From contig NZ_JAIXWA010000072.1 in assembly GCF_027482425.1 (NCBI RefSeq), forward strand, positions 1-64,000: DNA of 64,000 bases. Direction: 5' to 3'. Each line of letters opens with the position of its first letter. Positions within the stretch are counted from its first letter, which is position 1. Source of the DNA: Flavobacterium sp. (lineage in GTDB: Bacteria; Bacteroidota; Bacteroidia; Flavobacteriales; Flavobacteriaceae). This document shows, one piece after another, positions 52,447-61,203 of the stretch. The position numbers were made by a program, and so were the translations under genes. The notes under the pieces are model-generated. The model saw only the letters and a list, made by a program, of their open reading frames with translations. It was not told the DNA's origin and ran no database searches.

Positions 52447-52962
52447 ATGCAAAATTCTATGCGCCCAAATGAAACCATCTTGGATAAAATTTATGTTATC
52501 CGAAACCAAAAAGTACTCTTGGATCGCGATTTGGCCCAATTGTACGGAATTGAAACAAAACGGTTAAATGAAGCGGTAAAACGAAATATATCTCGTTTTC
52601 CTGATGATTTTATGTTTCAATTAAATGATGTTGAATTTGAAACTTTGAAGTCGCAATTTGCGACCTCAAGTTGGGGTGGAAATCGAAAGCGCCCTTTCGC
52701 CTTTACCGAACATGGCATACTCATGCTTTCGAGTGTGATTCATTCGGAACTGGCTATTTCGGTGAACATTCAAATCATGCGACTGTTCACCCAAATGCGG
52801 CAATGGATTATGGAGCATTCCGAAGTACAGGAAAAAATCCATTTATTGGAACAAAAAGTGGAGAACCACGATAAAAATATTGCGTTGGTGTTTTCGTATT
52901 TGGATGAATTAAGCGAAGCTAAACCGGTTGAGAATCGAAAACCCATTGGATATAAAAATTAG
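52447..52962 (+). CDS. ORF6N-domain protein
   Basis: 171 residues. The N-terminal about 90 residues form an ORF6N domain (VIRNQKVLLDRDLAQLYGIE, RNISRFPDDFMFQLND, AFTEHGILMLSSVI), a putative DNA-binding domain named from phage and viral KilA-N-type proteins. A helical coiled-coil tail follows (KIHLLEQKVENHDKNI). It lies 28 bases after the CapK-like gene and four before wecB, inside the polysaccharide operon, so it may be a cassette regulator or a relic of a mobile element. No other phage gene is near. Confidence 0.88.
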   Translation: MQNSMRPNETILDKIYVIRNQKVLLDRDLAQLYGIETKRLNEAVKRNISRFPDDFMFQLNDVEFETLKSQFATSSWGGNRKRPFAFTEHGILMLSSVIHSELAISVNIQIMRLFTQMRQWIMEHSEVQEKIHLLEQKVENHDKNIALVFSYLDELSEAKPVENRKPIGYKN

Positions 52963-52965
52963 ACT

Positions 52966-54057
52966 ATGAAAATTACTATCGTTGCTGGTGCACGACCCAA
53001 TTTCATCAAAATTGCTCCTATTATTCGAGCGATTGAACAAAAACAACGGGAGGGTATTCCGCTCACCTATCGTTTGGTGCATACGGGTCAACATTATGAT
53101 AAAAACCTCAGCGATACGTTTTTTGAAGAGCTAAATATACCCAAACCCGATGCCAATCTTGAGGTAAAAAGCGGTTCCCAATCGGTACAAACGGCCAATA
53201 TTATGGTGGCTTTTGAACAAGAATTGTTGGAAAATCCTACCGATATGGTTTTGGTCGTAGGCGATGTCAATTCAACAATGGCCTGTGCGCTTGTAGCCAA
53301 AAAAATGAACCTCAAAGTAACGCATGTCGAGGCGGGAATTCGTTCGGGTGACATGACTATGCCTGAGGAAATCAACCGTATTGTGACCGATAGCATCACC
53401 GATTATTTCTTTACCACCTCACCCTTAGCAACAGAAAATTTAATTCGAAATGGGGCGCACCCTGATGATGTTCATTTTGTGGGTAATGTAATGATTGACA
53501 CCTTATATCAAAATCAACATCGATTTCAGCAACCTTCTTTTTGGGAAGCATTCGCGCTCGAAAAAGGAAATTATATCGTTCTTACCTTGCACAGGCCGGC
53601 CAATGTTGATGCAGCGGATTCGTTACTTCACTTGCTACAAGGGATTGATGCGTTGGCCCATGGTAAAAAGATTATTTTTCCGATTCACCCCCGAACCAAG
53701 GCGATTTTAGGCGAACGTCAATTACATACGCAAAATATCGTCTTTATCGAACCTCAGGGATACTTAAATTTCATGTATTTGGTGGCGCATAGCTTTGCCG
53801 TTATTACCGATAGTGGTGGGATTTCGGAAGAAACAACCGTGTTGGGAATTCCTTGTTTTACCTTGCGTAACAACACCGAACGTCCCGAAACGATTACCAT
53901 GGGTACCAATCACTTGGTAGGAACACAAGTAGAAAAGTTGGTGGAAACCTATACTGCTTTTCTTCAAAATGGGATGAAAAAAGCGGGGATTCCTGAGTTG
54001 TGGGATGGCAAAGCATCCGAGCGTATTGTCAATATTTTATGGCAAAAAAGAAACTAA
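52966..54057 (+). CDS. wecB: UDP-N-acetylglucosamine 2-epimerase (non-hydrolysing)
   Basis: 363 residues. Converts UDP-GlcNAc to UDP-ManNAc, a precursor of surface glycans. Motifs in order: GARPNFIKIAP, HTGQHYD, GDVNSTMA, THVEAGIRSGD, PEEINRIVTD, LTLHRPANVD, and TDSGGISEETTVLG with the C-terminal ERPET nucleotide-binding segment. Full length and intact. Its TAA overlaps the next ATG by one base (TAATG). Confidence 0.96.
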   Translation: MKITIVAGARPNFIKIAPIIRAIEQKQREGIPLTYRLVHTGQHYDKNLSDTFFEELNIPKPDANLEVKSGSQSVQTANIMVAFEQELLENPTDMVLVVGDVNSTMACALVAKKMNLKVTHVEAGIRSGDMTMPEEINRIVTDSITDYFFTTSPLATENLIRNGAHPDDVHFVGNVMIDTLYQNQHRFQQPSFWEAFALEKGNYIVLTLHRPANVDAADSLLHLLQGIDALAHGKKIIFPIHPRTKAILGERQLHTQNIVFIEPQGYLNFMYLVAHSFAVITDSGGISEETTVLGIPCFTLRNNTERPETITMGTNHLVGTQVEKLVETYTAFLQNGMKKAGIPELWDGKASERIVNILWQKRN

Positions 54058-55241
54058 TGCAAGAAATACTCATTATCTCTACCTATTATCCGCCAGAAAA
54101 AGGGGCCGCTGCCAATCGGATTGAGCAAATGGCCTTGCAATTAAATAAAAACAACTATGCAGTTACCGTACTTTGTCCCTTGGGAAATTATCCCAAAGGC
54201 GAATTGTTTCCTGAATACCGTGGAAAATTTTCGGTTACGGAAAACCAAAAAGGAATTCGGGTGAAACGCCTTTGGATTTATCCGAGCAACAGTAAGAATA
54301 TTGCCAAACGAATACTTTCAATCCTTTCATTCTCTTCAGTTTTGGTGTTGTATTTACTTTTTAAAAAAACACCCCAAAAAGTGATTGTGCAGTCGCCTCC
54401 CTTGTTATTATCTTTTCTTTCGGTGGCCATTTTATCACTAAAACAAAAAAAGATCATTTTAAATGTCTCCGATTTATGGCCCTTGGCGGCATTGGAACTT
54501 AATGCTTTGAAAGCGGGGACTTTTTCGCACAAAGTTTCCCTTTTTATGGAACGTTTTATCTACCAAAAAGCTTCTATAGTTTTGGGGCAATCCCAGGAAA
54601 TTCTGGATCATGTACATTCGCTTTTTCCTCTCAAAAAAGGATTTTTGTATCGTAACTATCCCGATCATGCGGTGAATCGATTGGAACTCCAAACCTCAGC
54701 AGAACCTACTATAAAACTATTTTACGCTGGATTATTGGGAGTTGCGCAAGGAGTGTACGAATTGTGTCGGCAACTTGATTTGGTGGGAACGCGAATTGAA
54801 TTGCACATTTTTGGTGATGGGGCTGAAAAAAAAGAAATAGAAAGCTATTTGCAAAACCATCCACAGCAACCAATATTTTTCCATGGAATGATGGAACGCA
54901 AGGCACTTCATGAAATGCTGAAGACCTTTGATATCGCCATTGTCCCCCTGACTACACGTATCTATGGATCGGTTCCTTCCAAAATTTTTGAATACGGAAG
55001 TTTAGGATTTCCGATTCTATACTTTGGCGGAGGTGAGGGTGAAAACATTGTTGCTAATCACAGATTGGGTTGGGTGGTACCCGTGGGTGATTTTACCGCC
55101 ATGCAACAGCAACTTCAGGAAATAAATAGCTGGGATAAATCCGATTTATCGGCCTTGAAAACTAAGGTTTTTGAACAAGCACAAACGGTTTTTGATATTG
55201 AAAAACAAGTAAAAGATTTAATCGCCCAGGAGGTATTCTAG
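54057..55241 (+). CDS. Glycosyltransferase family 4 (WbuB-like)
   Basis: 394 residues from the ATG at 54057, coupled to wecB; an upstream open frame overlaps wecB and is ignored. The N-terminal TYYPPEKGAAANRIEQMA is typical of WbuB-like GT4 enzymes; the acceptor domain has a hydrophobic patch (about 80-100); the donor domain shows IFGDGAEKKEIES and SKIFEYGSLGFPILYFGGGEGE near the C terminus. Transfers a sugar to a lipid-linked chain. Donor and linkage not readable. Convergent with the sugar transferase gene, overlapping by four bases. Confidence 0.9.
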   Translation: MQEILIISTYYPPEKGAAANRIEQMALQLNKNNYAVTVLCPLGNYPKGELFPEYRGKFSVTENQKGIRVKRLWIYPSNSKNIAKRILSILSFSSVLVLYLLFKKTPQKVIVQSPPLLLSFLSVAILSLKQKKIILNVSDLWPLAALELNALKAGTFSHKVSLFMERFIYQKASIVLGQSQEILDHVHSLFPLKKGFLYRNYPDHAVNRLELQTSAEPTIKLFYAGLLGVAQGVYELCRQLDLVGTRIELHIFGDGAEKKEIESYLQNHPQQPIFFHGMMERKALHEMLKTFDIAIVPLTTRIYGSVPSKIFEYGSLGFPILYFGGGEGENIVANHRLGWVVPVGDFTAMQQQLQEINSWDKSDLSALKTKVFEQAQTVFDIEKQVKDLIAQEVF

Positions 55242-56590
55242 TACGCTTTTTCTTCGCCTTTGATAGCGTTAATTACCGTTAAGAAAATAATTTTTAAGTC
55301 TAAAAGCAACGACCAATTTTCTAGGTAAAAAATATCATATTTCACACGATAAATGATGTCCTTTTCGGTCTCAACTTCTCCCCGAAATCCATGAGTTTGC
55401 GCTAAGCCGGTAATCCCTGGTTTGACAAAATGCCGCACCATAAATTTATCTACGTTTTGAGCAAACCGTTCAGTTTCACTAATCATATGGGGGCGAGGTC
55501 CAACAACTGACATATCCCCAAGCAAAACATTAAAAAATTGAGGGAGTTCGTCTATACTTGTTTTTCTTAAAAAAGATCCAAATTTTGTGATTCGAGGATC
55601 ATTTTTGGAAACTTGTTTCAAATTAGCTAAATGATTAGGACGCATGGATCGAAATTTAAAACAATCGAATTCCTCATAATTCAATCCGTTTCTTTTCTGT
55701 TTAAAAAAAATGGGGCCTTTGGATTCTAGTTTGATTAATAAACCTATAAGAGGTGCGAGCCAAGAAAGTATACCTAGAATTACAATTAAAGAAAAAACAA
55801 TGTCGAATGATCGTTTAACAAATTTATTTAATGATTCATCTAAAGGAATATTCCGCATAGAGGCCACAGGTATATATCCGTAATATTCAAATTTTAGATT
55901 TTTTGTAAAAATCTCATTATTATCTGGTAGGAATTTCACAACTTTTAGGTTGTTATCTGCAAAATCAATTACTTGATTGACATACGTATTGGCTAAATCA
56001 TGTAACGAGCAATAAATTTCATCAATATTATTTTCTGATACAAACTTTAAACATCTTTCAATCTCAGTCTTTTTATCGCCGTTAAGATCATAGGATTTTT
56101 CTAATTTATAACCATAATCCGGATTATTATTAAAAAACTCCTCCAATAATGGAACCGATTTACCATTCCCAATAATTACAACTCGTCTAAAGTTACCACC
56201 AAATAATGTCCTATACTTTCTCAATAAATAGAAAATGGAAAGCTTAAAAAAAGTGATTAGTAAAATTGATAGTGAGATATATCTTAACAGTTCTATTGAA
56301 GCAGTTGATTTGGCATAATACCCAGAAAAAGCAAAACAGATAACTGTAAATAAGGAAAACTGTTTAACTATTTTATTGAAGATGGAAACTACTTTTGTAA
56401 AGCGATATACTTCATAAAAGTCGGTATTGATTGCAATAATAAACCAACATATCGATATAAATAATGAAAAGTAAAGCGATAGAAATTCGTCTGGCAATAA
56501 AAAATATGCCAAAACATTGATGACCGCCCAATCAAAGGCATATGTAAAGGGTCGTAAATAACCCGAATATCTACCTACTTTGGGTTTCAT
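55238..56590 (-). CDS. Polyprenyl glycosylphosphotransferase (WcaJ/WbaP type)
   Basis: 450 residues. Starts the repeat unit by moving a sugar-1-phosphate to undecaprenyl phosphate. Four N-terminal helices (about 10-120), a nucleotide-fold middle domain (RRVVIIGNGKSVPLLEEF), and a C-terminal catalytic domain (about 245-450): VKRSFDIVFSLIVIL, GPIFFKQKRNG, FKFRSMRPN, KTSIDELPQFFNVLLGDMS, VGPRPHM. The motif set is intact. Codons are distinctly AT-rich compared with wecB. Only one initiating transferase is present in this locus. Confidence 0.93.
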   Translation of the reverse strand: MKPKVGRYSGYLRPFTYAFDWAVINVLAYFLLPDEFLSLYFSLFISICWFIIAINTDFYEVYRFTKVVSIFNKIVKQFSLFTVICFAFSGYYAKSTASIELLRYISLSILLITFFKLSIFYLLRKYRTLFGGNFRRVVIIGNGKSVPLLEEFFNNNPDYGYKLEKSYDLNGDKKTEIERCLKFVSENNIDEIYCSLHDLANTYVNQVIDFADNNLKVVKFLPDNNEIFTKNLKFEYYGYIPVASMRNIPLDESLNKFVKRSFDIVFSLIVILGILSWLAPLIGLLIKLESKGPIFFKQKRNGLNYEEFDCFKFRSMRPNHLANLKQVSKNDPRITKFGSFLRKTSIDELPQFFNVLLGDMSVVGPRPHMISETERFAQNVDKFMVRHFVKPGITGLAQTHGFRGEVETEKDIIYRVKYDIFYLENWSLLLDLKIIFLTVINAIKGEEKAY

Positions 56591-57573
56591 TACAAAATAT
56601 ATTTCGAAAAATCTTTGTGGTCTTCACGTAAAAGTTCTTCGCTAGATAAAGATTTAAAATAGTCATACGTGCGTTTCATCCCTTCGGCACGATCAACTTT
56701 GGGCTCCCAACCTAAAATTTCTTTAGCTTTTGAAATATTGGGTTGACGCTGTAAAGGATCATTTTCTGGTAATGGCTTGTATACTATTTTTTGGGTAGTG
56801 CCCGTTAATTTAATAATCTCTTCAGCGAAATCTTTTATTGTAATTTCGTCTGGATTGCCAATATTGACTGGTAAATTATAATCCGATAATAATAAACGAT
56901 AGATACCTTCTACCTGATCAGTAACATAACAAAATGAACGGGTTTGAAGTCCATTTCCAAAAATGGTAAGATCTTCTCCCCTTAACGCTTGTCCGATAAA
57001 AGCAGGAATAACGCGACCGTCGTTCAGTCGCATACGTGGACCATAGGTATTAAAGATGCGCACAATACGTGTTTCTACACCATGGAATGTATGATACGCC
57101 ATTGTAATAGATTCCTGAAAACGTTTGGCTTCGTCATAAACGCCACGTGGACCAATCGTATTCACATTGCCATAGTAGTCTTCTGTTTGCGGATGCACCA
57201 ATGGGTCGCCATACACCTCAGAGGTAGATGCAATAAGAATTCTTGCTTTTTTCACCCGAGCCAAACCCAATAAATTGTGGGTACCTAACGAACCTACTTT
57301 TAAAGTTTGAATTGGAATTTTCAAATAATCAATGGGGCTAGCGGGTGAGGCAAAATGTAAAATATAGTCTAAATGTCCTGGAACGTGAACAAACTTGGTG
57401 ACATCATGATGATAGAACTCAAAATATTGTTCTTTGAATAAGTGTTCAATATTTTTTAAATCGCCAGTGATTAAATTATCCATTCCGATAACATGGTACC
57501 CTTCAGCTAAGAAACGATCGCATAAATGTGAGCCTAAAAATCCTGCTGCACCGGTGATTAAAATTCTCTTCAT
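56590..57573 (-). CDS. UDP-glucuronate decarboxylase (UDP-xylose synthase)
   Basis: 327 residues of the SDR family. Turns UDP-glucuronate into UDP-xylose with NAD+. NAD loop [10 protein letters not shown] at the N terminus, catalytic STSEVYGDP and YDEAKRFQE (Tyr-x3-Lys), [16 protein letters not shown] at 57573 is used; the frame opens two codons earlier at a TTG. Its last base overlaps the initiating transferase ATG. No UDP-glucose 6-dehydrogenase is present in the window, so the UDP-glucuronate must come from elsewhere. GC is closer to the chromosomal average than in the flanking genes. Confidence 0.93.
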   Translation of the reverse strand: MKRILITGAAGFLGSHLCDRFLAEGYHVIGMDNLITGDLKNIEHLFKEQYFEFYHHDVTKFVHVPGHLDYILHFASPASPIDYLKIPIQTLKVGSLGTHNLLGLARVKKARILIASTSEVYGDPLVHPQTEDYYGNVNTIGPRGVYDEAKRFQESITMAYHTFHGVETRIVRIFNTYGPRMRLNDGRVIPAFIGQALRGEDLTIFGNGLQTRSFCYVTDQVEGIYRLLLSDYNLPVNIGNPDEITIKDFAEEIIKLTGTTQKIVYKPLPENDPLQRQPNISKAKEILGWEPKVDRAEGMKRTYDYFKSLSSEELLREDHKDFSKYIL

Positions 57574-57648
57574 AAACAAACTTTATTTAGAATAATCTAA
57601 TTATTGTCAAATAGATTACTCAGCCAAAAATACACTTATCCTAAGAAT

Positions 57649-57680
57649 AAAAAAAAAAATGTCTCTAGAATAGAAACATT
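57649..57680 (-). terminator. Minus-strand terminator without an upstream minus gene
   Basis: On the minus strand AATGTTTCTA pairs with TAGAGACATT (one G-U) around TTC, followed by 11 T (57659-57649). It faces transcripts coming from the gmd side, where only plus genes exist. Confidence 0.7.
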
Positions 57681-57713
57681 GCTTAAAAAAAACTGATGAA
57701 TAATTAACTTAAG

Positions 57714-57721
57714 TATATTTG
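57714..57721 (+). promoter_or_regulatory. Putative gmd promoter, -7 element
   Basis: TATATTTG, exact TAnnTTTG, 19 bases before the gmd ATG. The surrounding TAAGTATATTTG recurs at 61170-61181 before the polymerase gene. Confidence 0.55.
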
Positions 57722-57740
57722 CAGAATAATCAATTCAATA

Positions 57741-58805
57741 ATGAAAAAAGCATTAATTACAGGAATTAATGGGCAAGACGGATCCTATTTAGCAGAATTC
57801 TTAATAGAAAAAGGTTATGAAGTTCATGGTATAATTCGGCGAAGTTCAACATTTAATACTGAACGTATTGAACATCTATACATTGAGACTTTATTACAAG
57901 ATTTACACAAAGAAAAAAAAATCAAATTACATTATGGTGACATGACGGACTCAACCAATTTGATCCGTCTTGTTCAACAAATTCAACCTGAGGAAATTTA
58001 CAATTTAGCCGCACAATCCCATGTAAAAGTTTCTTTTGACATGCCTGAATATACTGCTGAAACCGATGCAGTAGGTACGCTACGTTTACTTGAAGCGGTT
58101 CGAATTTGTGGCCTAGAAAAAAAGACTAAAATTTACCAAGCATCCACCTCAGAACTGTTTGGAAAAGTTGTAGAGATACCTCAATCAGAAACAACGCCAT
58201 TTTATCCTAGGTCACCCTATGGCGTAGCTAAGTTATATGCTTTTTGGATAACAAAAAACTACCGTGAATCCTACAACATATTTGCAGTTAATGGCATACT
58301 TTTTAATCATGAATCTGAACGTAGAGGAGAAACTTTTGTGACTCGAAAAATAACTTTAGCTACTGCCAGAATTAAGCATGGTATTCAAGAAAAACTATAT
58401 TTAGGCAATTTGGATGCACTACGAGATTGGGGATATGCAAAAGATTATGTAGAATGTATGTGGTTAATGCTGCAACAGGATTTGCCTAATGACTATGTCA
58501 TTGCTACTGGAAAACAATACTCCGTTCGTTATTTTTGTGAATTAGCATTCCGAGAAATTGGGATACAACTTGAATGGAAAGGGAAAAAAAAAAAAAAAAA
58601 AGGGTATTGTAAAGAGACAGGAAAAATTTTAATTGAAGTAGATCCAAATTATTACAGACCGGCTGAGGTTGAAACTTTATTGGGTGATCCTACAAAAGCT
58701 CGAACAGAATTGGGGTGGGATCCTGGAAAAACATCCATAGAAACGTTAGTAAAAATAATGGTTCAACATGATTTAGAATATGTTAAATATCCCAGGCTAT
58801 GCTAA
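57741..58805 (+). CDS. gmd: GDP-mannose 4,6-dehydratase with in-frame poly-A tract
   Basis: 354 residues. First enzyme of GDP-L-fucose (and GDP-rhamnose, GDP-perosamine) synthesis. NAD loop [14 protein letters not shown], catalytic ASTSELFG and YGVAKLYAF, and the GDP pocket [10 protein letters not shown] are intact. At codons 282-287 six AAA codons encode KKKKKK where relatives have a mixed GKGVDEKG-like loop. One base lost gives a stop 11 codons on; one gained gives a stop after three. The 3' end overlaps fcl by seven bases, so slippage would affect both enzymes. Confidence 0.95.
   Translation: MKKALITGINGQDGSYLAEFLIEKGYEVHGIIRRSSTFNTERIEHLYIETLLQDLHKEKKIKLHYGDMTDSTNLIRLVQQIQPEEIYNLAAQSHVKVSFDMPEYTAETDAVGTLRLLEAVRICGLEKKTKIYQASTSELFGKVVEIPQSETTPFYPRSPYGVAKLYAFWITKNYRESYNIFAVNGILFNHESERRGETFVTRKITLATARIKHGIQEKLYLGNLDALRDWGYAKDYVECMWLMLQQDLPNDYVIATGKQYSVRYFCELAFREIGIQLEWKGKKKKKKGYCKETGKILIEVDPNYYRPAEVETLLGDPTKARTELGWDPGKTSIETLVKIMVQHDLEYVKYPRLC
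58584..58601 (+). repeat. Homopolymer run of 18 A inside gmd
   Basis: Exactly 18 A, flanked by GGG on both sides, starting at the first base of codon 282 and in frame. The longest homopolymer noticed in the window; the next is the A11 run at 57649. Confidence 0.9.
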
Positions 58806-59740
58806 AAGATGCTAGAATTTTTGTGGCAGGCTCAAGAGGAATGGTTGGTTCGGCTATAGTTAGGAATTTAATGAGTCATGGATACACCAATTTGCTTACG
58901 CCAAGCTCTAAGGATTTAGATTTACGAAACCAGAATGCAGTTAACTCTTATTTCAATGAGAATAAACCAAATTATGTTTTTTTAGCAGCTGCAAAAGTTG
59001 GCGGTATTCTAGCAAATAATACATATCCCGCTGATTTCATTTTTGATAACATTATGATACAAACAAATGTTATTCAAGCGGCATATGAAAACAATGTTGA
59101 AAAATTACTGTTTTTGGGCAGTTCCTGTATTTATCCAAAACATGCGTCTCAACCTTTAAAAGAAGAATATCTTTTAACGGGTTCCCTTGAACCTACAAAT
59201 GAAGCATATGCCATTGCTAAAATTGCCGGTTTGAAAATGTGTGAGTATTTTAACAGACAGCACCAAACAAATTTTATATCAGCAATGCCCACTAATTTAT
59301 ATGGTATAAATGATAATTTTAATTTAAAAAATTCTCATGTTTTACCAGCTCTTATTAGGAAGTTTATTGAAGCAAAACAAAATAATGTAAGCAAAGTAGA
59401 AATTTGGGGTACTGGTTCCCCTTTAAGAGAGTTCTTATTTGTTGATGATTTAGCCGAAGCTTGCGTTTTCTTGATGATAAACTATAGTGGAAATGAAACG
59501 GTGAATGTTGGGACTGGAGAAGAAATAAGTATACTCAGTTTAGCTAACCTAATCAAAGAAACTGTTGGATATTCTGGTGAAATTATTTTTGATACTACAA
59601 AACCTGATGGTACACCTAGAAAATTATTGGATGTATCAAAATTAAATGCAATGGGCTGGAGACATCAAGTCAGTTTAAATGAGGGAATAAAAAAAACCAT
59701 TGCTTGGATTGAAGAAAACAATTTTGAAATGTTTACTTAA
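58799..59740 (+). CDS. fcl: GDP-L-fucose synthase
   Basis: 313 residues, SDR family. Epimerises and reduces GDP-4-keto-6-deoxymannose to GDP-L-fucose. NADP loop [13 protein letters not shown], catalytic GSSCIYP and the Tyr-x3-Lys in [24 protein letters not shown] near residue 205. Complete. Overlaps gmd by seven bases upstream and the flippase ATG by one base downstream (TAATG), so gmd-fcl-wzx are one coupled unit. Confidence 0.96.
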   Translation: MLKDARIFVAGSRGMVGSAIVRNLMSHGYTNLLTPSSKDLDLRNQNAVNSYFNENKPNYVFLAAAKVGGILANNTYPADFIFDNIMIQTNVIQAAYENNVEKLLFLGSSCIYPKHASQPLKEEYLLTGSLEPTNEAYAIAKIAGLKMCEYFNRQHQTNFISAMPTNLYGINDNFNLKNSHVLPALIRKFIEAKQNNVSKVEIWGTGSPLREFLFVDDLAEACVFLMINYSGNETVNVGTGEEISILSLANLIKETVGYSGEIIFDTTKPDGTPRKLLDVSKLNAMGWRHQVSLNEGIKKTIAWIEENNFEMFT

Positions 59741-61047
59741 TGACTAGACTTTTCAACAACCATATCATAATGAGTGGACTTTATAAAGGCATTTCTGGAA
59801 TGTCTTTATTTGTTTCAATTCGATTGTTAATGTTATTATTAAACAATGAAGGATATGGAATTTGGGTTTTAATTTTCACTGTTTTTCAAATGGTTTTACT
59901 AATGGATTTTGGTATTCAAAGTACATTGAAAACTAAAATTCCTGTTTTTATTCATCATAATGAAAGTGAAAAAATAGGACAGTTTATTAATAATACTTAT
60001 AAGTCAACGGGGTTACTTGCCTTAATTATTTTTATAATTTTCTTCGTAATAAATTATATTGTTGATTTAAAATCAGCTTTTAACATAAATGGACTAAACA
60101 AATCTGAAACACAAATACTCTTTTTATTAAATATTGGATTTTTTTGTGTCTCTTTTATAGCAAATATTCATAAATCACTATATGTTGCCTTTTTGAAAGG
60201 TAAATATTCTGAACAATCAATTGCCGTAAATCAAATATTATTTTTGACATTCGTGCTTTTATTTTACTATTTTCCGTCAAATAACCTTTCTTTATTTGAA
60301 AAGTTGCTTTTTATCTCAATTGGAAATGGATGTGTTACCCTCATTGTCAACTTAATATACACCATTTGTTTTTTTAGAGGCTTACCCCAACGTTTTAATT
60401 TTTTTCAGACAAAATTCATCGGTTACATAAAAGATGTTTTACCAATGGGCCTAAAATTTATGATTATCCAGTTAGGATTCTTATTTGTTTTCTCCGCTGA
60501 TGGCTACATTATTTCTAATGCTTTTAATCCAAAAGAAGTTGTGGCTTATGAAATTGTAAGTAAACTATATCAGTTTCCTTATATGATATTATTTGCTGCG
60601 CTTTCCCCGCTTTGGTCAATGTTTGCAAAAGATTATTTGGAAAAAAACAAAATCAAACTCCATAAAGATTTTCAAAAATTTAATTGGTATTTTTTAGGCA
60701 TTGTTTTGAGTTTACTCCTTCTTTATATAATTACACCCTTTGTTATTTCAATTTGGATTAAAGAACAAATCCATATCCCAAACTATTTAATAGAATTAAC
60801 GGTTTTGGTGACTTTATTAAAAATATTTGTAAGCTTTTATACTTTTTTCTTAAATGGCGTAGGTAAATTAAATATATATCTTGTACTTTTAGTTGGAAGT
60901 GTTCTGGTAAAAATCCCTTTATCGTATTGGTTTATCCAATTAGGAGCTGGGATCAATAGTGTGTTATTTTCTTCATTAATACTTGTTCTGGTTTGGTGTA
61001 TAATTTTGCCTTTTTATAGTTTAAATTTAGTCAGAAATATTAAATAA
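59740..61047 (+). CDS. O-antigen/capsule flippase (Wzx-like)
   Basis: 435 residues, about 12 predicted transmembrane helices (SLFVSIRLLMLLLNNEGYGI, FVIQ-type mid helices, SLILVLVWCIILPFYSLN). Belongs to the MOP/oligosaccharide flippase superfamily. The N-terminal VSIRLLMLLLNNEGYGIWVLIFTVFQM arrangement, here in parts, is typical of Wzx. Moves the undecaprenyl-linked repeat unit to the periplasm for the Wzy-like polymerase next door. Very AT-rich. Directly followed by a glycosyltransferase remnant. Confidence 0.88.
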   Translation: MTRLFNNHIIMSGLYKGISGMSLFVSIRLLMLLLNNEGYGIWVLIFTVFQMVLLMDFGIQSTLKTKIPVFIHHNESEKIGQFINNTYKSTGLLALIIFIIFFVINYIVDLKSAFNINGLNKSETQILFLLNIGFFCVSFIANIHKSLYVAFLKGKYSEQSIAVNQILFLTFVLLFYYFPSNNLSLFEKLLFISIGNGCVTLIVNLIYTICFFRGLPQRFNFFQTKFIGYIKDVLPMGLKFMIIQLGFLFVFSADGYIISNAFNPKEVVAYEIVSKLYQFPYMILFAALSPLWSMFAKDYLEKNKIKLHKDFQKFNWYFLGIVLSLLLLYIITPFVISIWIKEQIHIPNYLIELTVLVTLLKIFVSFYTFFLNGVGKLNIYLVLLVGSVLVKIPLSYWFIQLGAGINSVLFSSLILVLVWCIILPFYSLNLVRNIK

Positions 61048-61052
61048 TTTCT

Positions 61053-61203
61053 ATGCAAAAACTTTCAATAATTATTCCAGCTTATAATTAAGAAAGAACA
61101 ATTCATCTAATTTTAAACTAAATAAAGGATTTAACATTATAAAATAATCTTCAATTTGACGTTAAAGAATAAGTATATTTGGTGCTATCTAAAACAAAAA
61201 TAG
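61053..61203 (+). pseudogene. Remnant of a GT2 glycosyltransferase
   Basis: Reading from the ATG at 61053 gives MQKLSIIIPAYN, stop, ERTIHLILN, stop, IKDLTL, stop, NNLQFDVKE, stop, VYLV and more. Without the stops this is the N terminus of a dolichol-phosphate-mannose-synthase-type GT2 enzyme, in which PAYNEERTI is nearly invariant; here GAA of the first Glu has become TAA. All four stops are TAA. The fragment covers about 50 codons and the rest of the gene is gone: the polymerase starts at 61204 in another frame. It is a clear sign of gene loss in the polysaccharide locus. Confidence 0.8.
61174..61181 (+). promoter_or_regulatory. Possible promoter for the polymerase gene inside the remnant
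   Basis: TATATTTG, exact TAnnTTTG, 22 bases before the TTG start at 61204, inside the decayed GT2 sequence; TTTG lies 15 bases upstream (61155-61158). Identical over 12 bases to the gmd promoter region. Confidence 0.4.

Noticed and set aside
52447-52962. Prophage remnant
   Set aside because: Only the ORF6N gene is present; no integrase, structural or lysis genes, and it fits within an operon.
61053-61203. Stop-codon recoding in a functional glycosyltransferase
   Set aside because: Four stops within 40 codons and loss of the remaining gene fit decay; other genes in the window use TAA as an ordinary stop.
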